Shown here: positions 1 through 10,542 of the stretch, in pieces
How the letters are laid out: each line of letters begins with the position of its first letter
How positions within the stretch are numbered: position 1 is the stretch's first letter
From: Chrysemys picta bellii
Taxonomy: Eukaryota; Chordata; Testudines; Emydidae
Assembly (NCBI RefSeq): GCF_011386835.1
Contig: NC_088791.1
Coordinates: 128,998,943-129,062,942 of the forward strand
DNA length: 64,000 nucleotides
Reading direction: 5' to 3'
Notes under the pieces: model-generated
What the model saw: the letters and a program-made list of their open reading frames with translations, nothing else
Databases searched by the model: none
What the model was told of the DNA's origin: nothing
Program-made: the position numbers and the translations under genes

Positions 1-877
1 ATGTAGGCTTATCAGTCTGCCATCTGTGGCATGCATTTAGGCTTCCACCCTCCATTCACTGCACAAAGAGCAACGGTTCAGCTAATTCTTGGAGCAGCAT
101 CTTTGGTCTAAAGATTAGTATTTCTCTCTTATTAGAATATGCTACAATAGAGCCCGTCTGCAGAAATCCAAACCAAAGTTGTTATTGTCGGTAACCCATA
201 CGTATACAATAACCATCACAGACTGGAACTGTACTGCATCCATCTCTGATCCCCTTGATTCATATGGTTTCATTCAGCTTGTGGTCTCCAATTCTATAAT
301 CCCATTTTATAACATTTTGCCTTTACAGCCATCAACTACAATGAGTCAAGTGCATAAGAATGTCTTTTATTATTACTCATCTCTCCTACCCAATGTTTGT
401 ACAAAAAGTTCCATTTAAAAAAAAAAAGATATCTAGGTTTGTGCCATTATTCTAACAGGAGGAAGTAAAATATTATACACAAAATGAGAATATACAAAAG
501 GAAAACAGGGTTGCTGATGCCATGAGCACCTAAAGCTTTGCTATGGGTGAGAAATTTATCATTTGTTTAGGCAGAGAGCAAATAACATGCACAACAGATG
601 CTGTCTGAAAACTGGCAAGGGTAGGACTCGAACTCAATGTAGATCAGTGTTGCTCAGCAAAATAAAAAGCCTCTGTGGGTAGAGGGACCAGCTGCAAGTC
701 CTATACATCAAGTAAGCCCTTGGTGCTATTCTTTCTTGCACCGGCCTCATGCTTTCTCTCTACATGATTGAATTTCAGCCCTCAGTGTAGCTGCACCAAA
801 GGAAAACCCTAGAATAGACAAAGCAAGCTGGGATTTGCATGGATGATGCATGAAATTGGGATCAGCTCCACTGGTAC
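1..877. other. Intergenic sequence, nothing recognised
   Basis: No coding exon, RNA gene or clearly bounded repeat is visible. The stretch is AT-rich with an A-run near 417-428. Short open frames here have no recognisable domain and no codon signature of a gene. Confidence 0.5.
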
Positions 878-1521
878 AAGGGTTGCCAACTTTCTAATCA
901 CACAAAACCAAACACCTTTGCCCCATGCCCTGCCCCAAGGCCCCACCCCTGCCCATTCCCTGAGGCCCCACCCCCACTCACTCCATCCCTTCTTCTCTCG
1001 CTCTCCCCCACCCTCACTCATTTTCACCAGGCTGAGGCAGGGGGTTGGGGTGTAGGAAGGGGTGAGGACTCCAGTTGGGCATGTGGGCTCTGGGGTGGGG
1101 CCACGAATGAGGGGCTTGGGGTGCAGGAGGGGGCTCAGGGCTGGGGCAGGGGGTTGGGGTGTGTAAGGGGGTGTGGGTTCCGGGAGGGAGTTTGTGTGGG
1201 AGGGGGCTCAGGGCTGGGGCAGGGGGTTGGGGTGTGCAGGAGGGGGTGAGGGGTGCAGGTTCCAGCTGGGTGGTGCTTACCTCAGGAGACTCCTGGAAGC
1301 AGCCAGCATGTCTGGCTCCTAAGACTGAGGGGCCAGGGGGCTCTGCGTGCTGTACCTGCCCACAGGCACTGCCTCCACAGCTCCCATTGGCCATAGTTCC
1401 CTTAAACCCACTGCGCCGCCAACTGGACTTTTAGTGGCCCCATCAGTGGTGCTGACCAGAGCTGCCAGGGTCCCCTTTCGACCAGGCATTCCGGTTGAAA
1501 ACCGGACACCTGGCCACCCTA
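878..1521. mobile_element. Non-autonomous hAT-like element with 8-bp target duplication
   Basis: The element begins AAGGGTTGCCAAC and ends GGCCACCCTA, so the termini are imperfect inverted repeats of the TAGGGTNNCCA type seen in several other copies of this window. It is flanked by a perfect 8-bp direct repeat ACTGGTAC at 870-877 and 1522-1529, the duplication length typical of hAT transposons. The interior is GC-rich and consists of loosely repeated GGGGCTCAGGGCTGGGGCAG-like units (about 1080-1260). No transposase is encoded; the open frames across it are low-complexity. Assignment to hAT is from duplication length and terminus shape. Confidence 0.75.
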
Positions 1522-3141
1522 ACTGGTACCCACCCCAGCTTCCCTTAACTCCACTAGGGCATTGCACTGGTGCAGCTATGCCAGTGGCTAAAATCAGGGC
1601 TAACTTCAAGGGTGCTGATATCAGGTTTTGGCAGATGTAGGGCTTTATCCTCTGCCACAACAGCTTTGTGGTTGGCTCTGGTAGCCCCAGGGTAAAGCAG
1701 GAAATGACTTTCAAAAGGCAGTTATTTGTGCTCTGAAGCTCATGTCTGTATTTCATTAGTGACCTCGGGTCTCGAACAGTTTTTTAAAGAAAATACTTTT
1801 TCAATTTCTTAAAAATAAAAGCCATCTCACCAGGCCTCTGGAGAATCACCCCGCTTAGAGGGATCCTGGGATAGGGGAGTGATTCCCAACTAATAGAACG
1901 ACCCCTTGGGGCAAAGGGCAGCTGGTGTCAGATTTAAAGCCACTTTTGCCTCACCACTCCTAAGCTGTGCTGCAGCCCAGGACCTGGTCCAAAGATAATG
2001 ATGTACAGAGCTGACCCCCACACACTCCCCCCCCCCCCCCTCCAAAAGCCAAAAAATTAAGCTTTGTTTTTTTTGTTTTTTTGGGTATTCTCTCCCCACC
2101 ACCACCACTACCCTGCGTGCAGTACAATGAATAATGCCCAGGATGGCGTTTCCCCTCTTTTTCTTTTGCTTTCTTCCCCCTTCTCTCTCACTGTAACTTT
2201 TGAAAAGTTGAGGGAATTTTGAAAAGTTAGAGTGGCAAAGTTAGAGCTTAATTTTTCCATATGTCCCTCTGTAATTTTTTCAGAAGTGGAGAAGTTTTGA
2301 AAAGTTACAGAGTGGAAAAAGGAAAAGAGAGAAGACAAAAAAGTAGAGCCTCTCCCTAATCTCAGATATCATTCAATGGCCAAAAATGGGAGGGAGTGGG
2401 GGAGAAAGGGATGCCAAAAACTTGAATTTGTGAAAAAATTGCAGTTTTGAAAACCTAAATGAAAATTTCATTTAGAAACCAAATGAAAAATGTCAGATGA
2501 GGCAAAAGTCAGGAACAGAACCTAAACTCGGTCTCATCCATGCTCCTACAGCACTTCTTCCTGACTTGTGCAGGAATGTGTATTTGTAATCAGGCAGTGT
2601 CAGTTAAACTTTAACTAAACATGTCTGTTATTTTTCTGTCCCTCCAAAGCTGACTCCACCACCCTGCCCTGCCTCCACTCCACGCACCTAAGAAAAGCCA
2701 AGTAGAGTCATTGTGATCAGTGGTATAAAATATTCTCTTTCTTCTGTGTTACTCACATCTATAAAATTGCAATATTTCTTGACGTTCTACTGAATGTCTG
2801 ATCAGTTTCATTCTTTCCCAATGGCTGACTGAACCGAATCTCATTCTTCTCTTATGAGTTTGGTTGTCATGGGGATATGGCTATTGGTTAATTTATGTAA
2901 GCTATTTATGAAGGGAGAGGCTTTTATTTTTAATATGAAACTTTTGGTTGTCCATCTGTCTGCTCATCAGATTTGGAGCCAGAAAACATGAGTAGGAAGT
3001 GATGAAGTAGTAGCAATTACATAACCGATACCCTCAGAAGCAGGGTCTGCAGTATACTGGTATTAGAGCCATCTGCCCACCAGGTGTCACAGCTGATCCA
3101 AATCTATTACTGATCTGTTTCTATCAAATTGTACAACTAAG
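1522..3141. other. Intergenic sequence, low-complexity patches only
   Basis: It contains a C-run near 2027-2041 and degenerate repeated GAAAAGTT motifs around 2200-2310. No exon, tRNA-like promoter or bounded transposon is apparent. Confidence 0.45.
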
Positions 3142-3420
3142 GCCTGGTCCACCCTAGGGGGTTTTGTTTTGTTCCACGGTTGTATAGTTGATATGTGATT
3201 TTTGTTTTTGGTTTGTTTGATGGGTGTTTTGTTTTTTGCTATATTAACTACACAGGTAGAGTGGTATAGTTAAAGCAGCAAAACAAACCAAAAAAACCCA
3301 AACAAATAAACAAAGCTAGTGTAGATACAGCTATACTGCTATAAGTCACCTTTATAACTTCGTCCACACTAGTACTTTATGCTAGTATAACTAATTCAAT
3401 GAAGATATCACCGCCCTAAC
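3142..3420. mobile_element. Possible Harbinger-like MITE remnant
   Basis: The left edge reads TAA followed by GGCCTGGTCCACCCTAG, close to the GGCCTKGTCTACACTA terminus of the full Harbinger at 18765-23618. The interior holds TAGTGTAGATA and CGTCCACACTAG motifs. I cannot define a matching right terminus, so the right edge is approximate. Confidence 0.35.
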
Positions 3421-4243
3421 CAGAATTGTTCTCCCCATACAACTTTTCTGTCTTTAATTGTATAGAATGGACCATTTTTTAAGTAAAATTATTTTCACGG
3501 CGTGATTTCATTTCAACCTAAGCAGGACTTCACTATAACTGAACTAGCATCTTGTGTATTGCAACGCTTTGAAACAACCTGCCACTGTTTTATGAGCTCA
3601 CTGTCAAGTGAGTTTTGTTATGAGTTCACCAGGTGTGGCTTTAACTGAATTTTTCTTAGGCAAACATTTCACTTAGGTGAAGGAATTATACAGACTTTGA
3701 TCCTCTGCTAGCTGCTGGAAAAGCCATCCTGACACCACCCCGACCAAGGACACTAGCCAGATTTCTTCCCCACCTTAAGCTGTCTAAGCATCTGAATAAC
3801 CCCTGACCAAGGAGAAACCCCCCTCTCACCTACAGCCCAGCCAGTGCTCCCAAGCCTCACCCTGGACAAAGGAGGACACTTATCTAATACCCTTTGTTAT
3901 AGAAGAGGCTCCTGCACCCAAACTCCCCCAAGCCACCACAGAAAACCCTCCTTGTGTATGAAATGTATAAATAAACACACATCAACAGAATATTTTCAGG
4001 CCTTTTTTTTTTTAATAGCAACAGAAACCCCTGTTTTTATACAAGTAAACATTCCCTCGCAGTCCTAGCAAATCAAGTTAAGGCACCAAGAGAAACACAC
4101 GAACTGAACAGAGCTATCCTGATTTATACCAGCTGCTCCCTTTTAAAGATTTGTGGGTGAAGCAGCCTCAGGAGTTCTTTGGCTGGCTGAGCTGAAAATA
4201 CCGGATACATTTAAGAATGGGGCAGCTCCAGCTGGAGCAAAAC
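3421..4243. other. Intergenic sequence, nothing recognised
   Basis: No domain-bearing frame or bounded repeat seen. The last eight bases (AGCAAAAC, 4236-4243) are the left target duplication of the hAT element that follows. Confidence 0.45.
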
Positions 4244-4599
4244 TAGGGTTACCATTGTCCGGATTCCCTCGGACATGTCCGGCTTTTTCGGGTTAAAAAT
4301 AGCGTCCGGGGGGAATTTGTCAATGTCCGGACTTCCCCTCCTCCCCCCCCCCCCATGCAGAGCGTGCGCGCGGCTTACAGACCAGCCGGGGCTCCGACAG
4401 CCAGAGCCCTTCCTGCACTTCCCCCCGCCTCTCTCCTGAAACTTGACACCACTCCCCTCCTCTCCCTCCCTCCCTGCATTCACAGATCGCCGGGCTGTTC
4501 GTCTGGAGCTCCGACCCTGCTGCCCTCCCCCGCTGTCGAGCGTGCTGCTCTGCAGCACAGTAAGGGGGGCGGGGGCCAGAGAAGCGGCAGGGAGGTTCG

Positions 4600-4765
4600 G
4601 GGGGGGGGGGGTAATCAAGAGACAGGGAGGAGGGTTGGATGGGTCAGGGAGTTCAGGGGGGGAGCTGTCTGGGGGTTGGGGGTGTAAGGTTTTGGGCAGT
4701 CAGGGTACAGGTGGGGGGGGTCTCAGGAGGGGGCAGTTAGGGGACAAGAAACAGGGAGGCTTAAT
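4600..4765. repeat. GC-rich tandem repeat inside hAT, left of R2
   Basis: Partial unit of the array that resumes at 9345. Shared landmarks include GGGCAGTCAGGGTACAGGT, GGGGCAGTTAGGGGA and CAGGGAGGCTTA. The unit is cut at 4763-4765 by the R2-type insertion. Confidence 0.7.
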
Positions 4766-5055
4766 GGCTCTCCATGCATCTCTGGACCCTCTCAGCTGTC
4801 GGGCTTGGACGGAAACATTGCCTGAGGGTAGTGAGAGAATGGGTTATCGGTGAGGTGGGGGTGGGCGTGAGCCTGGTCAATAGGGGCAACCCCTACCAAG
4901 ATCTGAGCCTTTTCTCACACGCCCGTTAGAGCTCGACATTATGCTGTTTGGGACCCCTCTTTGAGGAAAGCCTCTGGATTGCAAGTCCAACCGCTACCTC
5001 CTCGTGGTGAGAGTCGGTAACTGGCTTGGATAGCCAGGCGGATTGTGGAGGACGA
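4766..5055 (+). ncRNA. Candidate HDV-like self-cleaving ribozyme at R2 5' end
   Basis: R2 transcripts are known to release their 5' ends with an HDV-like ribozyme starting at the first element base. Here GGCTCTC (4766-4772) pairs with GAGAGTC (5009-5015), seven pairs with one G-U, as P1. Directly before the P1 3' strand sit P3 (ACC 4996-4998 with GGT 5006-5008) closing loop TCCTCGT, nearly the HDV L3 sequence. After P1 comes GGTAAC, then a six-pair hairpin CTGGCT/AGCCAG (5021-5037) as P4, then GCGGA as J4/2. P2 is not clear; TCCAA (4986-4990) with TTGTGGA is possible. The J1/2 insert of over 200 nt is long. The predicted cleavage point coincides with the independently deduced 5' end. Confidence 0.6.
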
Positions 5056-5129
5056 ACCCACATCCCACATTCAGTGGGGTGTGGGACGGGGTTGGGCAGC
5101 CCCATATGGTGCCACATGGATGCCCCCCT

Positions 5130-5306
5130 GGTAAGGGTAGCCTCCCCCAGGTACGGGTTGACTCCCCCTGGTAAGGGTTAGATTCCCCCTGGTAAGGGTA
5201 GCCTCCCCCAGGCACGGGTTAGTTTCCCCCTGGAAAGGGTAAGTTTCCCCCAGGTACGGGTTAGTTTCCCCCTGGAAAGGGTTAGTTTCCCCCTGAGAAG
5301 GGTAAA
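5130..5306 (+). repeat. 20-21 bp tandem array in R2 5' region
   Basis: About eight units of the form GGTAAGGGTTAGTTTCCCCCT, alternating GGTAAGGG/GGTACGGG/GGAAAGGG. The last five units are 20-21 bp and stay open in the frame of the R2 ORF from 5182 to its ATG, so they could be translated as a heptad repeat like VSFPLER. An in-frame TAG lies at 5179-5181. Confidence 0.85.
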
Positions 5307-5316
5307 TCTTTTAGCT

Positions 5317-8300
5317 ATGGAAAAAAGTAATTTATATTTTTATACCGGATTGGCGCTGGACCGGGTTAATAACGCCCCCGCTGTTGGCTTTGATGCCCCG
5401 GCCGACAGTGTTAAATATATTAGGGGTGTGATCAGGGTCGCTGGACCAATGGATAAAATGGTGTGGACTATAATGAAGTCTCATGAGAATGAGAGTGAGA
5501 ATCAAGTCCTCCCAGTGGAGCATGGAGAGGAGGTAGAGGAGAATGTTTGTGATGATCGTGGTGAGGAGATTTTATCTATCTTACCGATGGTTTTTACAAG
5601 GGACATTTTTAATGATTTAACTATGGACAGTTTTAATCCAGATTTTAAGTATTTAAGTACATTTGATGATCCATATGTTAGGGAATCGGGATATCTTAAT
5701 GCTCATTTAGTTAATGGGTCTAGTTTATTAAATAGTTTTAGACCAAGTACTGATTTTAATAGGGATCGTAATAAGGATCTTAACAGTACTGGTAGTAATA
5801 TAAATATATTAGAAAGTAGTTCGTGGAAGGATGGGGTTTTTTATTTAGAGTATCCCGTTGATAGTTTTAATTGTCCAATATGTCCCCAGATATTACCAAC
5901 ATTTGGTAAATGGGCCAAACACATTAATGTGGTTCATAAAAGTAAATGTGGAAAATCTTCTCAATATCGTAATATAGCTTGCCACTACCCCAAGTGCATA
6001 CCCAAGAAGGCGGATACCCCAATGAAGAGCCATACGTGCTCGGTCTGTGGGCTTGGTTTTCATACTAGATCTGGATTGAGCCAACACCGTAGACATAGAC
6101 ACCCTGCTGTGAGGAATGAGCAAAGAAAAGAAGATATGGCTGCTAAAACTAAGATCAAAGAGGGATCGATTAGATCTCGTATATGGACCAAAGATGAGGT
6201 TGCGCAGCTTGTACAGTTGGAAAGGAAATATATTGGGAAAAGGAATATAAATAAATGTATTGAGAGCGAGATGAGGACCAAAACGAATAAACAAATATCA
6301 GATAAAAGACGAGAATTAGCAAAGAAGAAGTTAGTGGTAACAGGAGATAGGGAGGAAGTGACTGAGGTAGAGGACATTAGAGTAAATATATTAGAAATTC
6401 CGCCCCCAAGAGAGACGATTTTCCCACTAAAAGGACATCCAGAAGTGGATTTAGTGGAGAAAATATGTAAACGGGGAAAACAAAGTAGGGAGGGAAGAGA
6501 AATAATAAATAGTTTAGGGGAAATTGAAGGATTATTAAAGGAGGATTTAACAAAAGCTCTCGGATGGGCAATGTTGGAAAAATTATGTTATTCATTAGTA
6601 GAGGGAAAGGACCCTAGAAATGAAAGTCAAATAGAGTTGAGGAATAAAGGAAAAGGGAAGATGAGAAAGGAGGGGAGAAGGAAGCAATTTAATGCAAGTA
6701 GGAGATATGCTACAAAGAAAGCTAAGTATAAATTCTATCAACAATTATTTGATAAGGATAGAAGAAGATTGACTCGCATTATAATGGGAGAGCCAGATAA
6801 GGCTAAGTGTGCTATCCCTATGAAAGAAATTGAGGAATACTATGTAAATATTTTGGGAACAATTGGACATGGTAATATGATAGGGTGGCCATCATCCACA
6901 GAGAATGCGGATAATGATATATTAATGAGTCCGGTCTCTGTGGATGAGATTAGAATAGCTTTAAGAGAAATAAGAAAAGATAGTGCTCCTGGCCCAGATA
7001 AAGTAAAAGTGAGCAATTTGTGGGATATTTTTAATTTAGACTCCTTAATACTTACAAAAATTTTTAATATATGGTTTCTAAATAGACAGGTACCAGATGA
7101 ATTTAAGAAAAATAGAACGATTTTAATACCAAAGACACAAGATGAGGAGGAAATGAAGAATTTAACATCTTGGAGACCATTGACAATTGGGTCAGTTTGG
7201 ATTAGAATCTATACCAAAATATTAGCAAAAAGACTGGTGGAAACAGTTAAGATATGTAGTAGACAAAAAGGGTTTATATCCGCCCCTGGGTGTGAGGAAA
7301 ATATTGCTATATTAGATAATTTGATTAAAGGGGCTAAACGAAATGGGAATGAAATTGCAATAGTGTTTGTAGATCTGGCTAAAGCATTTGATTCTGTGGG
7401 ACACGGACATATAATAGCCGGGTTGAGAAGATTTGGTATAGATGAACATTTTATAGATATTATTAGGGACCTTTATGATAATTGCACAACTAGGGTATGG
7501 GTGGGTGATGAAGCTACTGAGTCTATTTTAATTAGGAGGGGGGTCAAGCAGGGTGACCCGTTGTCCCCAATTTTGTTTAATATTGCTATGGATCCCCTTT
7601 TAACTAGATTAGAAGTAGAAGGAAGTGGTTTTTATGTTAAGGGTAATAGTGTCACGTCATTGGCTTTTGCCGATGATGTGGCAATTTTAAGTAGCTCATA
7701 TAAAGGAATGATCAAAAATTTGGGTATCTTAGAGGAGTTTTGTAAAAATACTAATCTCTCTGTTAATGTGAAGAAAACGAAAGGCTTTCATATTTTAACT
7801 AAACATAAAACCTATGTAGTTAATCCTAAGGATAATTGGCAGATAGGGTCAGAGGAGTTTGAATATGTTCAACCAGGGGATTTTGAAAAATATTTAGGAG
7901 CTAGAATAGATCCCTGGATAGGTGTAGGGGGGACCGGTACTTAAAGAAAAATTGAAAGATTGGAGTGAGAATTTAATTAAGGCCCCATTAAAACCGGCCC
8001 AAAAAATATTAATTTTACAGACATACATCTTACCGAAGCTATTTTATAATCTTCTTTTAATAGAACCCCCTTTTAATCTTTTAGATGATCTTGATGTGTT
8101 AGTTAGAAAAATAGTTAAAGAGATTTTACATTTACCTCAGTGTACCACAGATGGGATATTTTATTCTAGAGGTAGGGATGGTGGTTTAGCTCTCACTAAG
8201 TTTAGTGTGCAAATCCCAAATATGTTAATTCGTAAATGGAGGAGACATATTGTCTCGAGAGATGATTGGATGGACCTATCTTATCTATATGCAGGAGAAA

Positions 8301-9050
8301 ATCTTGTGGATAAAATATTGTTATTTAGTGCAGTAACATCTCATCCCAAGAAATGGAGGGAAGAGGAATTTTTAAGATGGTCGGAACTGAGATGTCAGGG
8401 AATAGGGATAAAATATTTTTAAAATGATTTAATTAGTAATTCGATTTTTAGAAACTCTAGTAAAGTTACATCGTTAGCGTATATCGCAGCATTGCAGCTT
8501 AGGGCAAATATTTATCCTACTAGGGAGACATTAGCAAGAGGAAGAGGAGGTGTGAATGCTCTTTGTAGATGGTGCGGTAAAGTGCGGGAGACTGTTCCCC
8601 ATATCTCAGGACAATGTTATAAGACTAAGAATGCTAGGATAAAAAGGCATAATAGAGTAGTGTCTGCAGTTGTAGATAAGGTTGGTAAATTAGGGTGGAA
8701 GGCAATAATAGAGCCCCATTTGAGAAATAGTAAGGGTGAGTTAAGAAAGCCGGATATTATATTTATAAAAGGAGATACAGCAGTGGTGGTTGATGTTACA
8801 GTGCGATGGGAGGATAATGCCGGAAGTTTGGAACAAGCCCACAGTGGAGGAAGAAATTAAAATCTTAACGGGAGGTAAAAATATCCACTTCTTTGGTTTT
8901 GTGCTTGGGGCGCGTGGCAAGTGGAGTGAAGGGAATAATGATTTGTTACAATTATTGGGAATGGACAGAAGTAAAAATTTTAAGGAGAGTATATGTAGAC
9001 TTGTTTTATATTCCACTATTGGTATGATGGCTATATTCAGTGACAGGTAA
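5317..9050 (+). pseudogene. R2 ORF: fingers, Myb, reverse transcriptase, endonuclease
   Basis: Multifunctional R2 protein that would bind target DNA, nick it and prime reverse transcription. In the first segment (5317-7944, 875 codons): C2H2 finger at residues about 186-209 (CPICPQ...HINVVH), a possible middle CCHC-type finger, C2H2 finger at 241-262 (CSVCGLGF), Myb-like domain around W290 (RIWTKDE), then reverse transcriptase with VFVDLAKAFDS (motif A), GVKQGDPLSP (motif B) and FADD at 784-787 (catalytic motif C). A frameshift at the G6 run 7927-7932 moves the frame to 7952-8422, a TAA stop follows at 8420-8422, and the same frame resumes with a CX2CX8HX4C knuckle (about 8566-8620) and a PD...D restriction-like endonuclease core (about 8750-8800). 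A second frameshift near 8820 leads to the C-terminus ending at 9050. Total about 1,240 codons, near the usual R2 length. ATG at 5317 is the first Met after the array; R2 proteins can start without a clear ATG. Confidence 0.88.
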
Positions 9051-9344
9051 AGATCCCGGAGTTTCCATTCCGTGTATCTTGCCAAAACTAAATTTTAGCT
9101 ATTTTGGTTTCCATGCTCTAAATTTTCAAATTTTTAATATTGTTTTGAACATTAACATATTTAGTGTTATTTAATATCTGTCCTTCAATAGAATGGTTTT
9201 AACTATATAATAAATACTTATTAATGGATGAAATTCCAATTTAAATTATTAGTTTATTTATTTATTTTTTAACTACTGGATGTGGATGCGGACTGGCCGC
9301 GTATAGTAACCAGGAAAGGGCAGGTAGTCACGCCTGTACATAAA

Positions 9345-9960
9345 TAGGGGGTGGGGTTCTGGAGGGCAGTTAGGAGCAGGGGACCCAGGAGGGGGCAGTC
9401 AGGGGACAAGGAGCGGGGGGGGGGATCGGGAGTTCGGGGCGGGCTTTCTGGGGGAGGGTGGATAAGGTTTTGGGCAGTCAGGGTACAGGTAGAAGGTAGG
9501 GTCCTGGGGGACAGTTGGGGGGGGTCTTAGGAAGGGGCAGTTAGGGGATAAGGAACAGGGAGGCTTAGGTAGGGGGTGGGGTTCTGGAGGGCAGTTAGGA
9601 GCAGGGGTCCCAGGAGGGGGCAGTCAGGGGAAAGGGAGCAGAGGGGTTTAGATGGGTCAGGAGTTCTGGGGGGGGCTGTCAGGGGGTGGGGGTGTGGATA
9701 AGGGTTGGGGCAGTCAGGGGACAGGTAGGGGGTAGGGTCCTAGGGGGCCAGTTAGGATGTGGGGAAGGTCTCAGGAGGAGGCAGTCAGGGGACAAGAGGC
9801 AGGGAGGCTTAGGGAGGGGGTGGAGTCCTGGGGGGCAGTCAGGGGACAAGGAGTGAGGGGGAGGGTTGGGGGTTCTGAGGGGGCAGGAAGTGGGAGGGAG
9901 TGGAAGGGGCAGGGGCGGGGCTAGGACAGGGGCGGAGCTAGGGCGGGGCTCCTCCCGTCC
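9345..9960. repeat. GC-rich tandem repeat, 225-240 bp units, inside hAT
   Basis: Units start at about 9345, 9570 and 9810 (partial). Each runs from TAGGGGGTGGGGTTCTGG through GGGGCAGTCAGGGGACAAGG and GGGCAGTCAGGGTACAGGT to CAGGGAGGCTTAGG. The junction at 9562-9580 (AGGCTTAGGTAGGGGGTGG) is an uninterrupted version of the R2 insertion site. Open frames here are low-complexity and not genes. Confidence 0.8.
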
Positions 9961-9991
9961 TCTTTTTTGATTGTTGAAATATGGTAACCCT

Positions 9992-10542
9992 AGCAAAACA
10001 GTCCGCTCAGGTAGAAGGCAAACGGAAAATGCAAGAAACCCAACAGGCATACACCAAGGTAAAGTGCAGGAGGGAGAGTAGCTACCTGGCATGACAGAAG
10101 CAAGATGGAATGTTTACAAAGAACTTAGTCTGATTTCAATCTGAGGAATAAGAACTGAGGGAGAGAGAACGTGGACAAGAAGTTCAAGTCTGTTGTAAGT
10201 GTGTGTTGTGGCGGAGAGATTCACTTTTATTGTTAAGAGCAATATGGAAAAGGCCAAATTCTTAGATTGAAGAAAAAACACCCCACTGTGAAGTGCTCAT
10301 ATTACAGTGATGAGGGGCATTTTAAGTATTTTAGATAAATCCCATGTAATAATGGCAACATATGATCCAATAAGCAAAGGCTGGCCCTGGTCCGATGTAG
10401 TGAACAGGTTACAATAGCCACAGCATATGGAATGTTTTGCTAGCACAGCTTACTAAACATGTTGGCACATAAATGTTCTTGTCTTGCAGTGGTATAAAGT
10501 GTGATTAAGAGATCAGAGTTAAAAAATGGTGAGTTTCGTTTC
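9992..10542. other. Intergenic sequence, nothing recognised
   Basis: Begins with the right 8-bp target duplication AGCAAAAC (9992-9999). No other supported feature. Confidence 0.45.

Larger units (their letters stand above)
4766..9344 (+). mobile_element. R2-type non-LTR retrotransposon, full length, inactivated
   Basis: A complete R2-like LINE, bounded by comparison with the interrupted tandem repeat: the left flank ends in CAGGGAGGCTTA plus AT, and the right flank resumes at TAGGGGGTGGGG (9345). The layout is 5' ribozyme-like region (4766-5055), 20-21 bp tandem array (5130-5306), one long ORF (5317-9050), and a 3' UTR of about 290 bp ending TACATAAA. R2 elements reverse-transcribe at a nick made by their own restriction-like endonuclease, normally in 28S rDNA. 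This copy is not in rDNA. The ORF carries two frameshifts and one stop, so it is presumably dead. Family assignment rests on the finger-Myb-RT-CCHC-endonuclease order, which is diagnostic of R2-clade elements. Confidence 0.88.
4244..9991. mobile_element. hAT-like element interrupted by an R2-type retrotransposon
   Basis: The left terminus TAGGGTTACCAT and right terminus ATGGTAACCCT are inverted repeats, flanked by a perfect 8-bp direct repeat AGCAAAAC (4236-4243 and 9992-9999). The copy at 60324-61085 has the same termini and shares GGACATGTCCGG-like subterminal motifs, so both are one non-autonomous hAT family. Without the R2 insertion this copy would be about 1.2 kb, mostly GC-rich tandem repeats. 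No hAT transposase is encoded. Confidence 0.8.

Noticed and set aside
4355..4853. Overlapping plus-strand frames of 110-136 codons
   Set aside because: They lie in the GC-rich low-complexity interior of a hAT element, with Pro/Gly/Arg-rich translations in several frames at once.
4991..5041. CCGC (4991-4994) with GCGG (5038-5041) as ribozyme P2
   Set aside because: This would place P2 directly after P4 and leave no J4/2 strand for the catalytic cytosine, so it does not fit the HDV fold.
5893..6595. Minus-strand frames opposite the R2 ORF
   Set aside because: Antisense shadows of the R2 coding sequence, with hydrophobic low-information translations.
4766..9344. R2 insertion in genuine rDNA
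   Set aside because: No 28S or 18S sequence is visible on either side; flanks are hAT tandem repeats.
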